Below are positions 39,774-49,342 of a stretch of 64,000 bases of DNA, piece after piece; position 1 is the first letter of the stretch; each line of letters begins with the position of its first letter. Origin of the DNA: Pedomonas sp051304405. GTDB lineage: Bacteria; Pseudomonadota; Alphaproteobacteria; Sphingomonadales; Sphingomonadaceae. The DNA is taken from NCBI RefSeq assembly GCF_051304405.1, contig NZ_JBPPGG010000006.1:1-64000 (forward strand). Direction: 5' to 3'. The notes beneath the pieces are model-generated. The model made no database searches and was not told the origin of the DNA. It saw only the letters and a program-made list of their open reading frames with translations. A program made the position numbers and the translations under genes.

Positions 39774-40028
39774 CCCGGTTTTCCCGATCGATTTCAGGCA
39801 GCGCGGCGCGCGTCCCCAATTTGGCGCGCATCCGCGCGCAGTCGAGCCCGGCCTTCGTCCCTGAGTCCGGCAACGGGCAACTGCGCGCCTGATCCTCCGG
39901 TCGCAGCGCTGGCGTTTCCTCCTCGGCACGTTTGCCGAAACGCTGGCGCTCGGCCTGGTCTCCCCTGATCTCCTGCGCCCTGGATCAAAAAAATCCCGGC
40001 GCGCAGCGGCACACCAGGAATTTTTCCC

Positions 40029-41072
40029 ATGAGCACGGCACCTCTCGACAGCCTCTGGTACACGCGCTGCCCGGTCCCGACGCCGCTTGGCATCGCCGCA
40101 CAGCTGAACTGGTTCGCGGATGAATTCCGCGCCGACGGCATCACCATCAAATCCATTCAGGAAACCGCCGACCCCAAGGCGCGCGAATCCCACTTCGACC
40201 ACACCCTGCCCCATTCCTTCCGGCAGGGCGGCAACATTCCCGCCATCTGGGCGCGCGCGCGCGGCGCGGACACCCGCGTGATCGGCCTGTCCTGGACCGA
40301 TGAATTCCAGGCGCTGCTCGCCCTGCCCGGCCGGGGCATCGAGCGCGCCCGCGACCTCAAGGGCCGCCGCATCGGCCTGCCGGTCAACCCGGTCTCCATC
40401 GACTTCAACCGGGCCTCGGCCCTGCGCGGCTTCGCGGTGGCGCTGGAGCTGGACGGCCTCTCCCTTGCGGACGTGGAGCGGGTGGACACGGTCAACGGCG
40501 GCGCACCCGGCGCGGCGGGCATCGCCACCGGCGAGGGCCTGCGCCGCCGCAGCCGCCACGGCTATCGCGCCGAGGCGCTGGCCCTCATCCGGGGCGAGGT
40601 GGACGCCATTTACGTCAAGGGCGCGCTGGGGCTGGAGACGGCCCGGCTGATCGGCGCGAAAATCATCGCCGACATCGGCTTTCATCCCGACCCCCGGGTG
40701 CGCATCAACAACGGCACGCCGCGCACCCTGACGGTGGATGCGGCGCTGATCGAACATCACCCGGATCTGGTGGCGCGCTTTCTCGGGCGCATTCTCGACG
40801 CGGGCCAGTGGGCGCGCGAAAACCCGGAGGCGGCGCTCGCCTACATCGCCCGCGAGACCGGCTCCACCACGGACTGGGTGCGCGCCGCCTATGGTGATGC
40901 GGCCCCCGACGGGCTCGGCACCTTCCTGAACGAGGAGGCCATCGACGCCCTGTCCGAGTTCAAGGATTTCCTCCTCGAACACGGCTTCATCCCCGCTGAT
41001 TTCGACGTGCGGGCGTGGATCGACGAGCGCCCGCTCGAGCGGGCAACCCGCCTCGAGCACGCCCTCGCCTGA
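40029..41072 (+). CDS. DszB-like sulfinate desulfinase 1
   Basis: This 347-aa protein has the type-2 periplasmic-binding fold (NMT1/TauA-like) but no signal peptide, so it is cytoplasmic. It keeps the active-site pattern of DszB (2'-hydroxybiphenyl-2-sulfinate desulfinase: Cys27, His60, Arg70, Gly73 in the rhodococcal enzyme, from memory). Here these are Cys14 (RCPVPTPL), His55 (ESHFDHTLPH), Arg65 and Gly68 (FRQGGNIP), with the same 10-residue His-Arg spacing. DszB releases sulfite from an aryl sulfinate. Automated annotation would probably call it a binding protein. It is the first structural gene of the island; AGGA lies upstream of ATG 40029. Confidence 0.78.
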   Translation: MSTAPLDSLWYTRCPVPTPLGIAAQLNWFADEFRADGITIKSIQETADPKARESHFDHTLPHSFRQGGNIPAIWARARGADTRVIGLSWTDEFQALLALPGRGIERARDLKGRRIGLPVNPVSIDFNRASALRGFAVALELDGLSLADVERVDTVNGGAPGAAGIATGEGLRRRSRHGYRAEALALIRGEVDAIYVKGALGLETARLIGAKIIADIGFHPDPRVRINNGTPRTLTVDAALIEHHPDLVARFLGRILDAGQWARENPEAALAYIARETGSTTDWVRAAYGDAAPDGLGTFLNEEAIDALSEFKDFLLEHGFIPADFDVRAWIDERPLERATRLEHALA

Positions 41073-41154
41073 CCGGCCTCCCCCAGCAGTTTCTGTTCCC
41101 GTGCGCGCGGCCGGCGCCGCCGACGGACCCAAGGTTTCAGAAAGTCTTTTTCCG

Positions 41155-43563
41155 ATGACTGAGAAGATTACGCGTTCCTCCCTGATCGCCATCGCCGCCG
41201 TGCTGGCCGCCCTGCCCGCCGCCCCGTCCCGTGCCGAGGCGTTTGACGATGCGGCGGCGATCGATGCCGCCGAGCCCCTGATCGTGACCGCCGGCAAGCG
41301 CGCGGAAAACATTCAGGACGTGCCCACCGCCATCACCGCCCTCACCGGCGAGAGCATCGTGCAGCAGGACATCCGCTCCGCCGCCGAGGTGGTGCGCCTC
41401 ATCCCCAACGCCTCGGCCGCGCAGACCGAAAGCCGCACGCGCCCGCGCTGGTTCATTCGCGGCGTCGGCTCCAACGACCCGGCCGCCAATGTGGTCAATC
41501 CCATCGGCGTCTATTTCGACGAGGTCTACGTCAATTCCCCGTTCTTCCAGGCCTTCCCGCTGTTCGATCTGGAGCGGGTGGAGGTGCTGCGCGGCCCGCA
41601 GGGCACGCTGTGGGGCAAGAACACGGTGGGCGGCGCGATCCATTATCTCTCGAAGCGCCCGGAATTCGACTCCTCCGGCTACGTGCGCGCGGGCGTCGGC
41701 AATTTCGGCGCGGTGTTCACCCAGGGCGGCTTCGGCGGCCCGGTGATCGACGACAAGCTGGCCGCGCGCGCCGCGTTTTTCTACGAGCGGCGCGGCAACG
41801 TCTACAACAACATCGGCACGGTGGAGAGCGGCACCGGCCGGTTCAATGATTTCGCCGGGCGCGTGCAGCTGCTGTTCACGCCGACGGAGAATCTGGAGAT
41901 CCTGCTCTCCGGCCGCGTGCGCAATTTCGACGGCACGCCCGTTCCCCGCACGCTGGAGCCCGCGTACCCCGACACGCCCGCGCTCAAGGGCGCACCCGCC
42001 CCGGCGGACGACTACGGCAACACCCCGCCGGGCGGCCGCCGCGACTATGCCGCCAACGTGCCGGGCACGGCGGACACCAAGCAGCGCGGCGCGACCCTCA
42101 CCATCAACTGGGAGAAGGACGGCTACGCGCTGACCTCCATCACCGCCTGGGACAAGGGCGACAACCTGAGCATCGCCGATGCCGACTACACCCTGACCGA
42201 AGGGTCGCGCAGCCGCACCGACCTGTCGAGCGAGCAGTTCACCCAGGAGCTGCGCCTGACCAGCCCGCGCGAGAACCGCTTCAACTGGATCGTCGGCGCC
42301 CATTATTTCTGGGAGGATTTCAGCTCCGACGCGACGACGGCAACGGTCGGCACCACCCGCTATCGCGACCGGGGCACCGGGCCGGAGCGGTGGCGCCACG
42401 CCTATTTCCAGAACGTGAAATATGACCAGACCTCGAAAAGCTACGCGCTTTTCGGCAGCGCCACGTTCAATTTCACCGATGCCCTCAGCCTCACCGCGGG
42501 CGCGCGCTACACCTCGGAGAAGCGCTCGGCCACCATCGACATCTTCAACCCGAACGGGGATTCCGCGCGCCGCCTGAACACGGTCCACCCCGACACCGAG
42601 CCGACGGCGGCGCGGCCGCGCGTCACCTTCCTCGACCCGACCGCCTGGTGGCTGCGCAGCTCGGTGACATCGACCACGCCTTACACGCCGTTCGTCTCCT
42701 CGCCGTCAAGAACGTGGAACCGCTTCACGTGGGATATCACCCCGCAGTGGAAAATCACGCCGGACGCCCTGCTCTATGCCCGCTTCTCGCGCGGCTTCCG
42801 CTCCGGCACCTTCCAGGCCAGCGCCACCTCGGCGGTGCAGTTCGACCCCGAAGGCATCGCACCCGAAGACCTCTACGCCTATGAGGCCGGGCTCAAGACC
42901 TCCTGGCTGGGCGGCAACCTGACGGCGAACCTGGCGGTCTTTTACTACGACTACAAGAAAATCCAGGTGCTGGTGCAGGGCGTGCCGGTATCGGCCGGGG
43001 GCACCACCGTGTTCACCGCCCGCCTCATCAACGCCGAGGGCTGGTCGAAGGGCGTCGAGCTGGACGTGACGGCGCGGCCGTTCGACGGCCTGCGCATCGC
43101 GGGCACCATCGGCCTGCTCGACACCAAGTACACCGACGATTTCATTCCCAACAATCCGAACACCGGCCTGCTGTTCGGCAAGGGCAACCAGTTCACCCGC
43201 GCGCCCCATTTCACCTCCACCATCGACATCGACTACCGCGTGCCGGTGGGGGCGTGGTCGCTGGGCCTCGGCACGGACTGGAGCTACCGCACCGGCCAGT
43301 ATTTCACGGTCAACGCACAGGAAACCGACCCCGACGCCAACGACTACAACGTCAGCCGGTATCAGCGGCAGAAGGGCTACGCGCTCGGCAATGCCCGGGT
43401 TTCGGTGCTGAGCCCCGACGACCGGCTGGAGTTCCAGCTGTTCGTCCGGAACCTGACGAACAAGCACTACAAGATCCTCACCTTCGGCACCCAGCAGGGC
43501 GCTCGCCTCGGCACCTATGGCGAGCCGCGCACCTATGGCGCGGCCCTGACCGCAAAATTCTGA
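41155..43563 (+). CDS. TonB-dependent receptor of the organosulfur island
   Basis: This 802-aa outer-membrane receptor has a signal peptide to about residue 30 (PSRAEAF). The TonB box is likely EPLIVTAGKR, with a plug domain (WFIRGVGSNDPAANVV, LERVEVLRGPQGTLWGKNTV) and a barrel ending GAALTAKF. It lies between the two desulfinase-like genes, 82 and 11 bp away, so it most likely imports the organosulfur substrate. ATG 41155 gives the signal peptide; an upstream in-frame GTG adds residues without a signal. Confidence 0.9.
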   Translation: MTEKITRSSLIAIAAVLAALPAAPSRAEAFDDAAAIDAAEPLIVTAGKRAENIQDVPTAITALTGESIVQQDIRSAAEVVRLIPNASAAQTESRTRPRWFIRGVGSNDPAANVVNPIGVYFDEVYVNSPFFQAFPLFDLERVEVLRGPQGTLWGKNTVGGAIHYLSKRPEFDSSGYVRAGVGNFGAVFTQGGFGGPVIDDKLAARAAFFYERRGNVYNNIGTVESGTGRFNDFAGRVQLLFTPTENLEILLSGRVRNFDGTPVPRTLEPAYPDTPALKGAPAPADDYGNTPPGGRRDYAANVPGTADTKQRGATLTINWEKDGYALTSITAWDKGDNLSIADADYTLTEGSRSRTDLSSEQFTQELRLTSPRENRFNWIVGAHYFWEDFSSDATTATVGTTRYRDRGTGPERWRHAYFQNVKYDQTSKSYALFGSATFNFTDALSLTAGARYTSEKRSATIDIFNPNGDSARRLNTVHPDTEPTAARPRVTFLDPTAWWLRSSVTSTTPYTPFVSSPSRTWNRFTWDITPQWKITPDALLYARFSRGFRSGTFQASATSAVQFDPEGIAPEDLYAYEAGLKTSWLGGNLTANLAVFYYDYKKIQVLVQGVPVSAGGTTVFTARLINAEGWSKGVELDVTARPFDGLRIAGTIGLLDTKYTDDFIPNNPNTGLLFGKGNQFTRAPHFTSTIDIDYRVPVGAWSLGLGTDWSYRTGQYFTVNAQETDPDANDYNVSRYQRQKGYALGNARVSVLSPDDRLEFQLFVRNLTNKHYKILTFGTQQGARLGTYGEPRTYGAALTAKF

Positions 43564-43574
43564 AGGAGACCGCA

Positions 43575-44624
43575 ATGACCGCCTATCCCAAGGAAATCTG
43601 GCACACCCGCTGCCCGGTCCCGACGCCGCTCGGCATCGCCATCAACCTGGGGCTGATCGACAAGGCGCTCACCCCGCACGGCGTCACCGTGCATTCGCTG
43701 CAGGAGACCGCCGACCCCCGGGCGCGGGAGAGCCACATCGACCACCACCTGCCCCACAGCTTCCGGCAGGGCGGCAGCGTGCCCGCCCTCTGGGCGCGGG
43801 CGGCGGGCGCGGACACCCGGGTGATCGGCCTGTCGTGGGTGGACGAGAGCCAGGCGATCATCGCCCTGCCCGAGAGCGGCATCCGCACGGTGAAGGACCT
43901 GAAGGGCCGCCGCATCGGCCTGCCGCTGCGGCGCGGCCAGCGCATCGACATTTTCCGCGCCACCGCCCTGCGTGCCCTGCTCAACGGACTCTCGCTCGAA
44001 GGCATCGGTGAACACGAGGTGGAGTGGGTGGATATCGACGCCACCGACCCGCCGGGCGAGACCTGGATCGGCATCACCCCCGGCCGCCGCTGGAGCGGGC
44101 GGCCGCTCTACACCGCCGAATTGCACGCGCTGGTGCGCGGCGAGGTGGACGCCATTCACGTCAAGGGATCGCTCGGGCGCGAGTTCGCCTTTCTCGCGGG
44201 CGCCCACATCGTGGTGGACACCGGCTTCCACCCGGACCCGAAAATCCGCGCCAACAACGGCGCGCCCCGGCCGCTGACGGTGGACGCCGCCACGCTGGAG
44301 CACTACCCGGCGCTGGCCGAGACGCTGCTCGCCAAGGTGATCGAGGCGGGGGTGTGGGTGGAGCTGCACCCGGCCGAAGCCCTCGCCTACCTCACCCGGG
44401 AGACGGGATCGCCCGAGCAGTTCGTGCTGGAGGCCTACGGCGGCGACACGCTGCACCAGCGCCTCCACACCGACCTGTCCGACGACGCCATCGCGGCCTT
44501 GGGGGATTTCGCCGCCTTCCTGTTCGAGCGGGGTTTCCTGCCCGAACCGGTGGACGTGACCGCGTGGGTTGATCGCGGCCCGCTCGAGGCGCTGCGCCAG
44601 TCGCACGCCCGCACCGTGGCGTGA
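43575..44624 (+). CDS. DszB-like sulfinate desulfinase 2
   Basis: This 349-aa paralogue of the protein encoded at 40029 also lacks a signal peptide. Catalytic pattern: Cys13 (RCPVPTPLGIAI), His54 (ESHIDHHLPH), Arg64 and Gly67 (FRQGGSVP). Shared blocks GADTRVIGLSW, DLKGRRIGLP and RGEVDAIHVKGSLG show common descent. Two desulfinases in one operon suggest two related sulfinates, or a heteromer. GGAGA precedes ATG 43575, and the next gene starts 10 bp after its stop. Confidence 0.78.
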   Translation: MTAYPKEIWHTRCPVPTPLGIAINLGLIDKALTPHGVTVHSLQETADPRARESHIDHHLPHSFRQGGSVPALWARAAGADTRVIGLSWVDESQAIIALPESGIRTVKDLKGRRIGLPLRRGQRIDIFRATALRALLNGLSLEGIGEHEVEWVDIDATDPPGETWIGITPGRRWSGRPLYTAELHALVRGEVDAIHVKGSLGREFAFLAGAHIVVDTGFHPDPKIRANNGAPRPLTVDAATLEHYPALAETLLAKVIEAGVWVELHPAEALAYLTRETGSPEQFVLEAYGGDTLHQRLHTDLSDDAIAALGDFAAFLFERGFLPEPVDVTAWVDRGPLEALRQSHARTVA

Positions 44625-44634
44625 GGAGGCCGGC

Positions 44635-45771
44635 GTGAACCTGAAGGGCCGTATCCTCGGGGTGCTGACGCTGCTGGGCGTGGCGAGCCTCGTCCTCTTC
44701 CAGTTCACGGGCGCCCGCGCGCCCGAGGCTGGCGGGGCCGACCTGCCGCAGCAGCTCACCATCGCCAGCATCGCCTACTCCTACAAGGGCCAGCAGGTGT
44801 TCACCGGGCTGACCGGCACGGTCATCCGCCAGGGCTGGCTGAAGGAGGAGCTGGCGAAACGCGGCGTCGCGCTCTCCTTCTTTCCGGTGCCGACGGCCGT
44901 GGGCGGCCCGCTCATCAACGAAGGCTTCGCGGGCAAGCGCATCGATTTTGCGAGCTATGGCGATTTTCCCGCCATCATCGCCGCCTCGGGCGGCGTGCCG
45001 CTGAAGCTGGTCGCCCCGCTCGGGCGCGGCAACAATTCCTACCTGGTGGTGCGCAAGGGGCTGGAGGCCCGGAGCATCCGCGATCTCAAGGGCAAGCGCA
45101 TCGCGCTCCATCGCGGGCGGCCGTGGGAGCTGCCCTTCTCCAAGCTGCTGGATGCGAACGGCCTCAGCCTCTCCGACTTCAAGATCCTCAACATCAATCC
45201 GCCCGCCAGCCATGCGGCGCTCGCGGCGGGCGACGTGGACGCGGTGTTCCTGCTCTCCGACGGTATTCTCCTTGAGCAGAAGGGGATCGGGCGGATCATC
45301 TGGTCCACCAAGGAAGCGCCGCTCGCCTGGAGAATGCGGGCCGAGCTGTTCGGCCGCGCCGATTTCATCGAAAGCCAGCCCGAGCTGACCCAGCTGGTGG
45401 TGGACGCCTACGTGCGCGCCGCCCACTGGGCCGCCCAACCCGAAAACCGGGCAGCGGTAATCGAGGACCTCGCCCGCAGCGACACGCCCGTCAGCGTGAT
45501 CGAGGCGGATTTCGACGAAGCGAACGTCGCCTGGCGCGACCGCTTCACGCCACTGTTCACCGATGCCGTCATCAACCACTACCGCTCGGTGGCGGAGTAC
45601 ACCCATGCGCAGGGGCTGGTGCGGCAGAAGGTGGATGTGGACGCGCTGATCGAGCCCCGCTTCGTCACCCGCGCGGTCAACAAATTCGGCCTGCGCACCT
45701 TCTGGCAGCCTGCCGCCCCGGACGGAGTCTCCGCCGACGCCCACACCGCGAAGGGAGACGCCGCGCCATGA
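44635..45771 (+). CDS. SsuA/TauA-like ABC substrate-binding protein
   Basis: This 378-aa protein, unlike the two desulfinase-like ones, has an N-terminal export segment (ILGVLTLLGVASLVLFQFTG). The mature part shows LTIASIAYSYKGQQVFTGLT, LIRQGWLKEEL-like text, RIDFASYGDFPAIIAASGG and DLKGKRIALHRG, fitting aliphatic-sulfonate binding proteins. It delivers substrate to the two permeases and the ATPase encoded downstream. Start is GTG 44635 with AGGAGG upstream. It overlaps the next gene as ATGA. Confidence 0.85.
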   Translation: MNLKGRILGVLTLLGVASLVLFQFTGARAPEAGGADLPQQLTIASIAYSYKGQQVFTGLTGTVIRQGWLKEELAKRGVALSFFPVPTAVGGPLINEGFAGKRIDFASYGDFPAIIAASGGVPLKLVAPLGRGNNSYLVVRKGLEARSIRDLKGKRIALHRGRPWELPFSKLLDANGLSLSDFKILNINPPASHAALAAGDVDAVFLLSDGILLEQKGIGRIIWSTKEAPLAWRMRAELFGRADFIESQPELTQLVVDAYVRAAHWAAQPENRAAVIEDLARSDTPVSVIEADFDEANVAWRDRFTPLFTDAVINHYRSVAEYTHAQGLVRQKVDVDALIEPRFVTRAVNKFGLRTFWQPAAPDGVSADAHTAKGDAAP

Positions 45772-46946
45772 GCGACAACCGCTTCCTCGCCAGCTTCATC
45801 GTACTCTCGCTGGTGAGCGGCCTCACCATCGGCCTCGGCAAGATCGTGACCACGCTGTTCGCCCTGTCGCTGGGCGCAACGCCCTTTCAGGTGGGCATCG
45901 TCTCGGCCATGGAGTCGGTCGGCATGATGCTGGTCACCGTCCCGGCCGGGTTCATCATCGCCCGCTACGGCAGCCGCAGCGTCTATTTTCTCGCCAGCCT
46001 CGGGCCGCTTCTGGTCAACCTCGTCATGCCGTTCAGCGCGAGCTGGGCGGCGCTGGCGGCGGGGCGGGGCCTCATCGGCCTGTGCATTCCCTTCCGCATC
46101 GTCTCCATGAACGGCGCGTTCCTCGACCGCCTGCAGGCCATGGGGCAGGCGCGCGCCGGCTGGTATCGCGGCGCGCTCACCGGCGGCATGGCGATTGCGG
46201 GCCCCGCCGCCGCCACCGTGCTCACCCAGCGGCTGAGCGTGACCGCCTGCTTCCTGCTGGTCGCTCTCCTGTTCGGCCTGATGGCGCTGTTCAGCCTCTC
46301 CTTCCTGCCCGCGCGGCAGCACCGGGAGGAGCAGGCGCCCGGCATGGTCGCCGAGCTGAAAACGCTGCTGCGCAACGCGGACGTGGCGGAGAGCTGCCTC
46401 ATCGAATTTCTGGGCAGCGCCACCAACGGGCTGTTCGCCACCTTCATCATTCTGCTGGCCGCCGCCCTGCCCGCGCTGACGGAGCAGCACGGCATCCGGG
46501 TGATGCTGTTCCAGGGCGTCACCTCCGTCACCATGCTGTTTCTCGGCGGCCGCGTGGTGCAGCGGCTGGCAACGCCCGTGGCCTACGGCATCGGCCTGAC
46601 GCTCGCCGCTGCGGCGCTGCTGACGTTCGGCTTCGCCCGCAGCCTTGCCGGGCTCGGGGCCGGCGCGGTGCTGCTGAGCGGCGGGCTGGCGCTCATCCAC
46701 TTCATCAACATGCGGATGCTGGCGGCCTACCCCGGCGCCAAGAGCAAGGTGGCGGGCCTCTACAATCTCGCGTCCATGACCGGCTCCACCTTCGGCGCCA
46801 TCGCGGGCGGCATGATCGCCGATGTTCTCCCGCTGCCGTCGGTCTTTCTCGCCTGGCTGCCGGTGCTCGCTCTCGGCGCGGGCGCGGTCGGCCTCGTCCG
46901 CCACCGCCGCCTGCGAACCGGCGCGCTTTCCCCGGAGGTGCACTGA
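45768..46946 (+). CDS. MFS transporter inside the ABC operon
   Basis: This 392-aa major facilitator has about 12 hydrophobic segments. VPAGFIIARYGSRSVYFLAS is the conserved loop between helices 2 and 3, and FNP-type helix-end motifs recur. No substrate signature is visible. Its place between the binding protein and permease genes, with overlapping start and stop codons on both sides, ties it to the pathway. Export of the desulfurised carbon skeleton or of excess sulfite is a reasonable guess. Confidence 0.82.
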   Translation: MSDNRFLASFIVLSLVSGLTIGLGKIVTTLFALSLGATPFQVGIVSAMESVGMMLVTVPAGFIIARYGSRSVYFLASLGPLLVNLVMPFSASWAALAAGRGLIGLCIPFRIVSMNGAFLDRLQAMGQARAGWYRGALTGGMAIAGPAAATVLTQRLSVTACFLLVALLFGLMALFSLSFLPARQHREEQAPGMVAELKTLLRNADVAESCLIEFLGSATNGLFATFIILLAAALPALTEQHGIRVMLFQGVTSVTMLFLGGRVVQRLATPVAYGIGLTLAAAALLTFGFARSLAGLGAGAVLLSGGLALIHFINMRMLAAYPGAKSKVAGLYNLASMTGSTFGAIAGGMIADVLPLPSVFLAWLPVLALGAGAVGLVRHRRLRTGALSPEVH

Positions 46947-47704
46947 TGACCCGCACGCTGTCCCGTCTCGCAACCGGGCTCACGCCGCTCGTGATTCTTG
47001 TCGCCGCCTGGCAGGCCGCATCGAGCGCGGGCCTGTTCCCGCCGCAGGTGCTGGTGCCGCCCGTCGAGGTGGCGAACACGCTGGCGGAGCTTGTCTCCAA
47101 CGGCGAGCTTGCCCGCCACCTCGGCCAGAGCCTGGTGCGCCTTGCCGCCGGATTTTCCATCGGCGCGGCGGCGGGCCTGCTGTTCGGCGCGGCGATTGCC
47201 CTGTCGCGCTGGACCGAGGCCCTGTTCGCGCCGCTGTTCCTCGCGCTGCGGCAGGTGCCGGTGCTCGCCTTCCTGCCGCTGCTCGTGCTGTTCCTCGGCA
47301 TCGAGGAGACGCTGAAAATCGTGATCGTGGCCGTCGCCGCCTTTCTCCCGGTGGCGCTGGCCACGTTCGACGGCGTGCGCGGCGTGCCGCGGGGCTGGTT
47401 CGAGGTGGCGCGGCTCTACCGCACACCCCTTGTCCCCTTCCTCGCCCGCATCCTGCTGCCCGCCACCCTGCCGCCGGTGCTGACCGGGCTGCGCATCGCC
47501 CTCACCCGCGCCTGGCTGGTGCTGGTGGCGGCCGAGCTGCTCGCCGCCGACAGCGGCCTTGGCCAGATGATGGAAATGGGGCGTCAGCTTTTCCGCATCG
47601 ATGTCGTGCTCGCGGGCGTCATCGTCAGCGGCCTGGTCGGCTTCGTGCTTGATCGCGGCGCCAAGCAGATCGAGCGCCGCGCCACCCGCTGGAGGACCGC
47701 ATGA
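46946..47704 (+). CDS. SsuC-like ABC permease 1
   Basis: This 252-aa permease of the SsuC/TauC type has six hydrophobic segments. LFLALRQVPVLAFLPLLVLF and the EAA-type loop FEVARLYRTPLVPFLARILL are visible, and AWLVLVAAELLAADSGLG is the conserved late block. The start overlaps the MFS stop (TGATG) and the end overlaps the next permease (ATGA). Together with permease 2 it forms a heterodimeric channel. Confidence 0.88.
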   Translation: MTRTLSRLATGLTPLVILVAAWQAASSAGLFPPQVLVPPVEVANTLAELVSNGELARHLGQSLVRLAAGFSIGAAAGLLFGAAIALSRWTEALFAPLFLALRQVPVLAFLPLLVLFLGIEETLKIVIVAVAAFLPVALATFDGVRGVPRGWFEVARLYRTPLVPFLARILLPATLPPVLTGLRIALTRAWLVLVAAELLAADSGLGQMMEMGRQLFRIDVVLAGVIVSGLVGFVLDRGAKQIERRATRWRTA

Positions 47705-48480
47705 CCCGGCTCCTGAAAAATTCCCTCGTCCGCTTTTCCCTCGGCCTTGCCGCGCCGGTGGCGCTGCTGCTGCTGTGGAGCGCGCAGGCGGAACCGGAGG
47801 GCGCGCGGTCGCTCGCCTTCGCCTCGCTCGACGCCATCGCCGCCGCGCTCGTGCAGCTCGCCGCCAGCGGCCAGTTGCTGCGCGACGCGCTGGTCAGCCT
47901 CTCCCGCGCCGTGACGGGCCTGGTGTTCGGCGGCGTGCTCGGCATGGCCGTCGGCATCGCCATGGCCTCGTCGCCCCTCGTCGACCGGCTGGCCGGGCCG
48001 CTCTATCACAGCATCCGCCAGGTGCCCCTGCTCGGCTGGCTGCCGCTCATCGGCCTGTGGCTCGGCAACGGGGACGACGCACGGCTGCTCATCGTCAGCC
48101 TCGCCGCCTTCTATCCCACCGTCCTCAACACCTACGAGGGCTTCGCCCATGTAGAGAAGCGCTATCTGGAGGTGGGCCGGCTTTATGATTTTTCGCCCGC
48201 CCAGCGCTTCCGCCACATCCTCTGGCCCGCCGCCCTGCCGCTGGTGCTGACCGGCATCGCGCAGGCGCTGGCCTTCGCCTGGATCGGCACCATCGGCACG
48301 GAAATCCTGCTCGGCTCGGGCAGCGGCCTTGGCGTCACCATGGCCACCGCCCAGGCGCAGCAGCGCGTCGACATCATCATCGTCGCCATCTGCGCCAGCG
48401 GCCTCCTCGGTTTTTTCGTCAATCACGTCCTTGTCCTGCTGCGCCGCCAGATCCTGCGGTGGCAGGGCGCCCACCAGTGA
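47701..48480 (+). CDS. SsuC-like ABC permease 2
   Basis: This 259-aa second permease of the same family has six helices, YHSIRQVPLLGWLPLIGLWL, the loop LEVGRLYDFSPAQRFRHILW, and AWIGTIGTEILLGSGSGLGV. Most sulfonate systems use one permease twice; two distinct genes suggest an asymmetric transporter. It is coupled to permease 1 by a 4-bp overlap. Confidence 0.88.
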   Translation: MTRLLKNSLVRFSLGLAAPVALLLLWSAQAEPEGARSLAFASLDAIAAALVQLAASGQLLRDALVSLSRAVTGLVFGGVLGMAVGIAMASSPLVDRLAGPLYHSIRQVPLLGWLPLIGLWLGNGDDARLLIVSLAAFYPTVLNTYEGFAHVEKRYLEVGRLYDFSPAQRFRHILWPAALPLVLTGIAQALAFAWIGTIGTEILLGSGSGLGVTMATAQAQQRVDIIIVAICASGLLGFFVNHVLVLLRRQILRWQGAHQ

Positions 48481-48493
48481 GATGAGGTGCACC

Positions 48494-49342
48494 ATGACCG
48501 TCCAGCCCCATATCGCACCCGCCCGTCCGCCCGCGACCCAGCCCGAGCGCGGTGCCCTGACGATCCGGAACCTCTCCAAGAGTTTCCAGATCGACGGCGC
48601 GCCCTTCCAGGTGCTGCGCGACATCAACCTGGAGATCCGCCCCGGCGAGTTCGTCAGCATCGTCGGCGCGTCGGGGTGCGGAAAATCCACCCTGCTGCGG
48701 CTGATCGTCGGCCTCGACACCGACTATGACGGCGAGATCCACCTCGACGGCCAGCGCGTCACCACCACCAGCCTTGATCGCGGCCTCGTGTTTCAGGACC
48801 ACCGCCTGTTCCCGTGGATGACGCTGGAGGAAAATGTCGGCCTCGCCCTCCTCAACACCGACATTCCCAAACACCGCCGCGCCGGGGTGGTGGCCGAGCA
48901 CATCGCGCTGGTGAACCTGACCGGCTTCGAGAAGGCCTATCCGCACCAGCTCTCCGGCGGCATGGCGCAGCGCGCCGCCATCGCGCGGGCGCTGGCCGCC
49001 TCGCCCAAGCTGCTGCTGCTGGACGAGCCGCTGGGTGCGCTCGACGCCCTCACCCGCATCCACGTGCAGACGGAATTGCAGCGCATCTGGATGCAGCAGC
49101 GCTCCACCATGCTGATGGTGACGCACGACGTGGAGGAAGCGGTCTACCTCAGCGACCGCATCCTCATCATGGCGCCCAATCCGGGGCGCATCCGCCGCAT
49201 CGTCGAGGTGGACCTGCCCCATCCGCGCGAGCGCGGCTCCGCCCAGCTTCATCGCCTGCGCGACGAAATCCTGGCCGAGCTGACCGGTGCGCCGGTCACG
49301 CGCTCCCTCATTCCCTTTCCCGCCAAGGAGACCCATTCGTGA
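48494..49342 (+). CDS. SsuB/TauB-like ABC ATPase
   Basis: This 282-aa ATPase shows Walker A GASGCGKSTLLRL (about residues 57-69), Q-loop GLVFQDHRLFPWMTLEENV, signature LSGGMAQRAAIARAL, Walker B LLLLDEPLGALDAL and switch VTHDVEEAVYLSDRI. It powers the sulfonate-type importer. ATG 48494 has GAGGTG upstream. Its stop overlaps the GTG start of the nitroreductase gene. Confidence 0.92.
   Translation: MTVQPHIAPARPPATQPERGALTIRNLSKSFQIDGAPFQVLRDINLEIRPGEFVSIVGASGCGKSTLLRLIVGLDTDYDGEIHLDGQRVTTTSLDRGLVFQDHRLFPWMTLEENVGLALLNTDIPKHRRAGVVAEHIALVNLTGFEKAYPHQLSGGMAQRAAIARALAASPKLLLLDEPLGALDALTRIHVQTELQRIWMQQRSTMLMVTHDVEEAVYLSDRILIMAPNPGRIRRIVEVDLPHPRERGSAQLHRLRDEILAELTGAPVTRSLIPFPAKETHS

Noticed and set aside
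39566..40028. SAM-type riboswitch before the organosulfur genes
   Set aside because: I could not recognise a SAM-I or SAM-II core. A covariance-model search would be needed to claim one.
40029..41072. Annotation as an ABC sulfonate-binding protein
   Set aside because: No signal peptide, and the DszB-type Cys/His/Arg/Gly pattern is present. A dedicated exported binding protein exists in the same operon.
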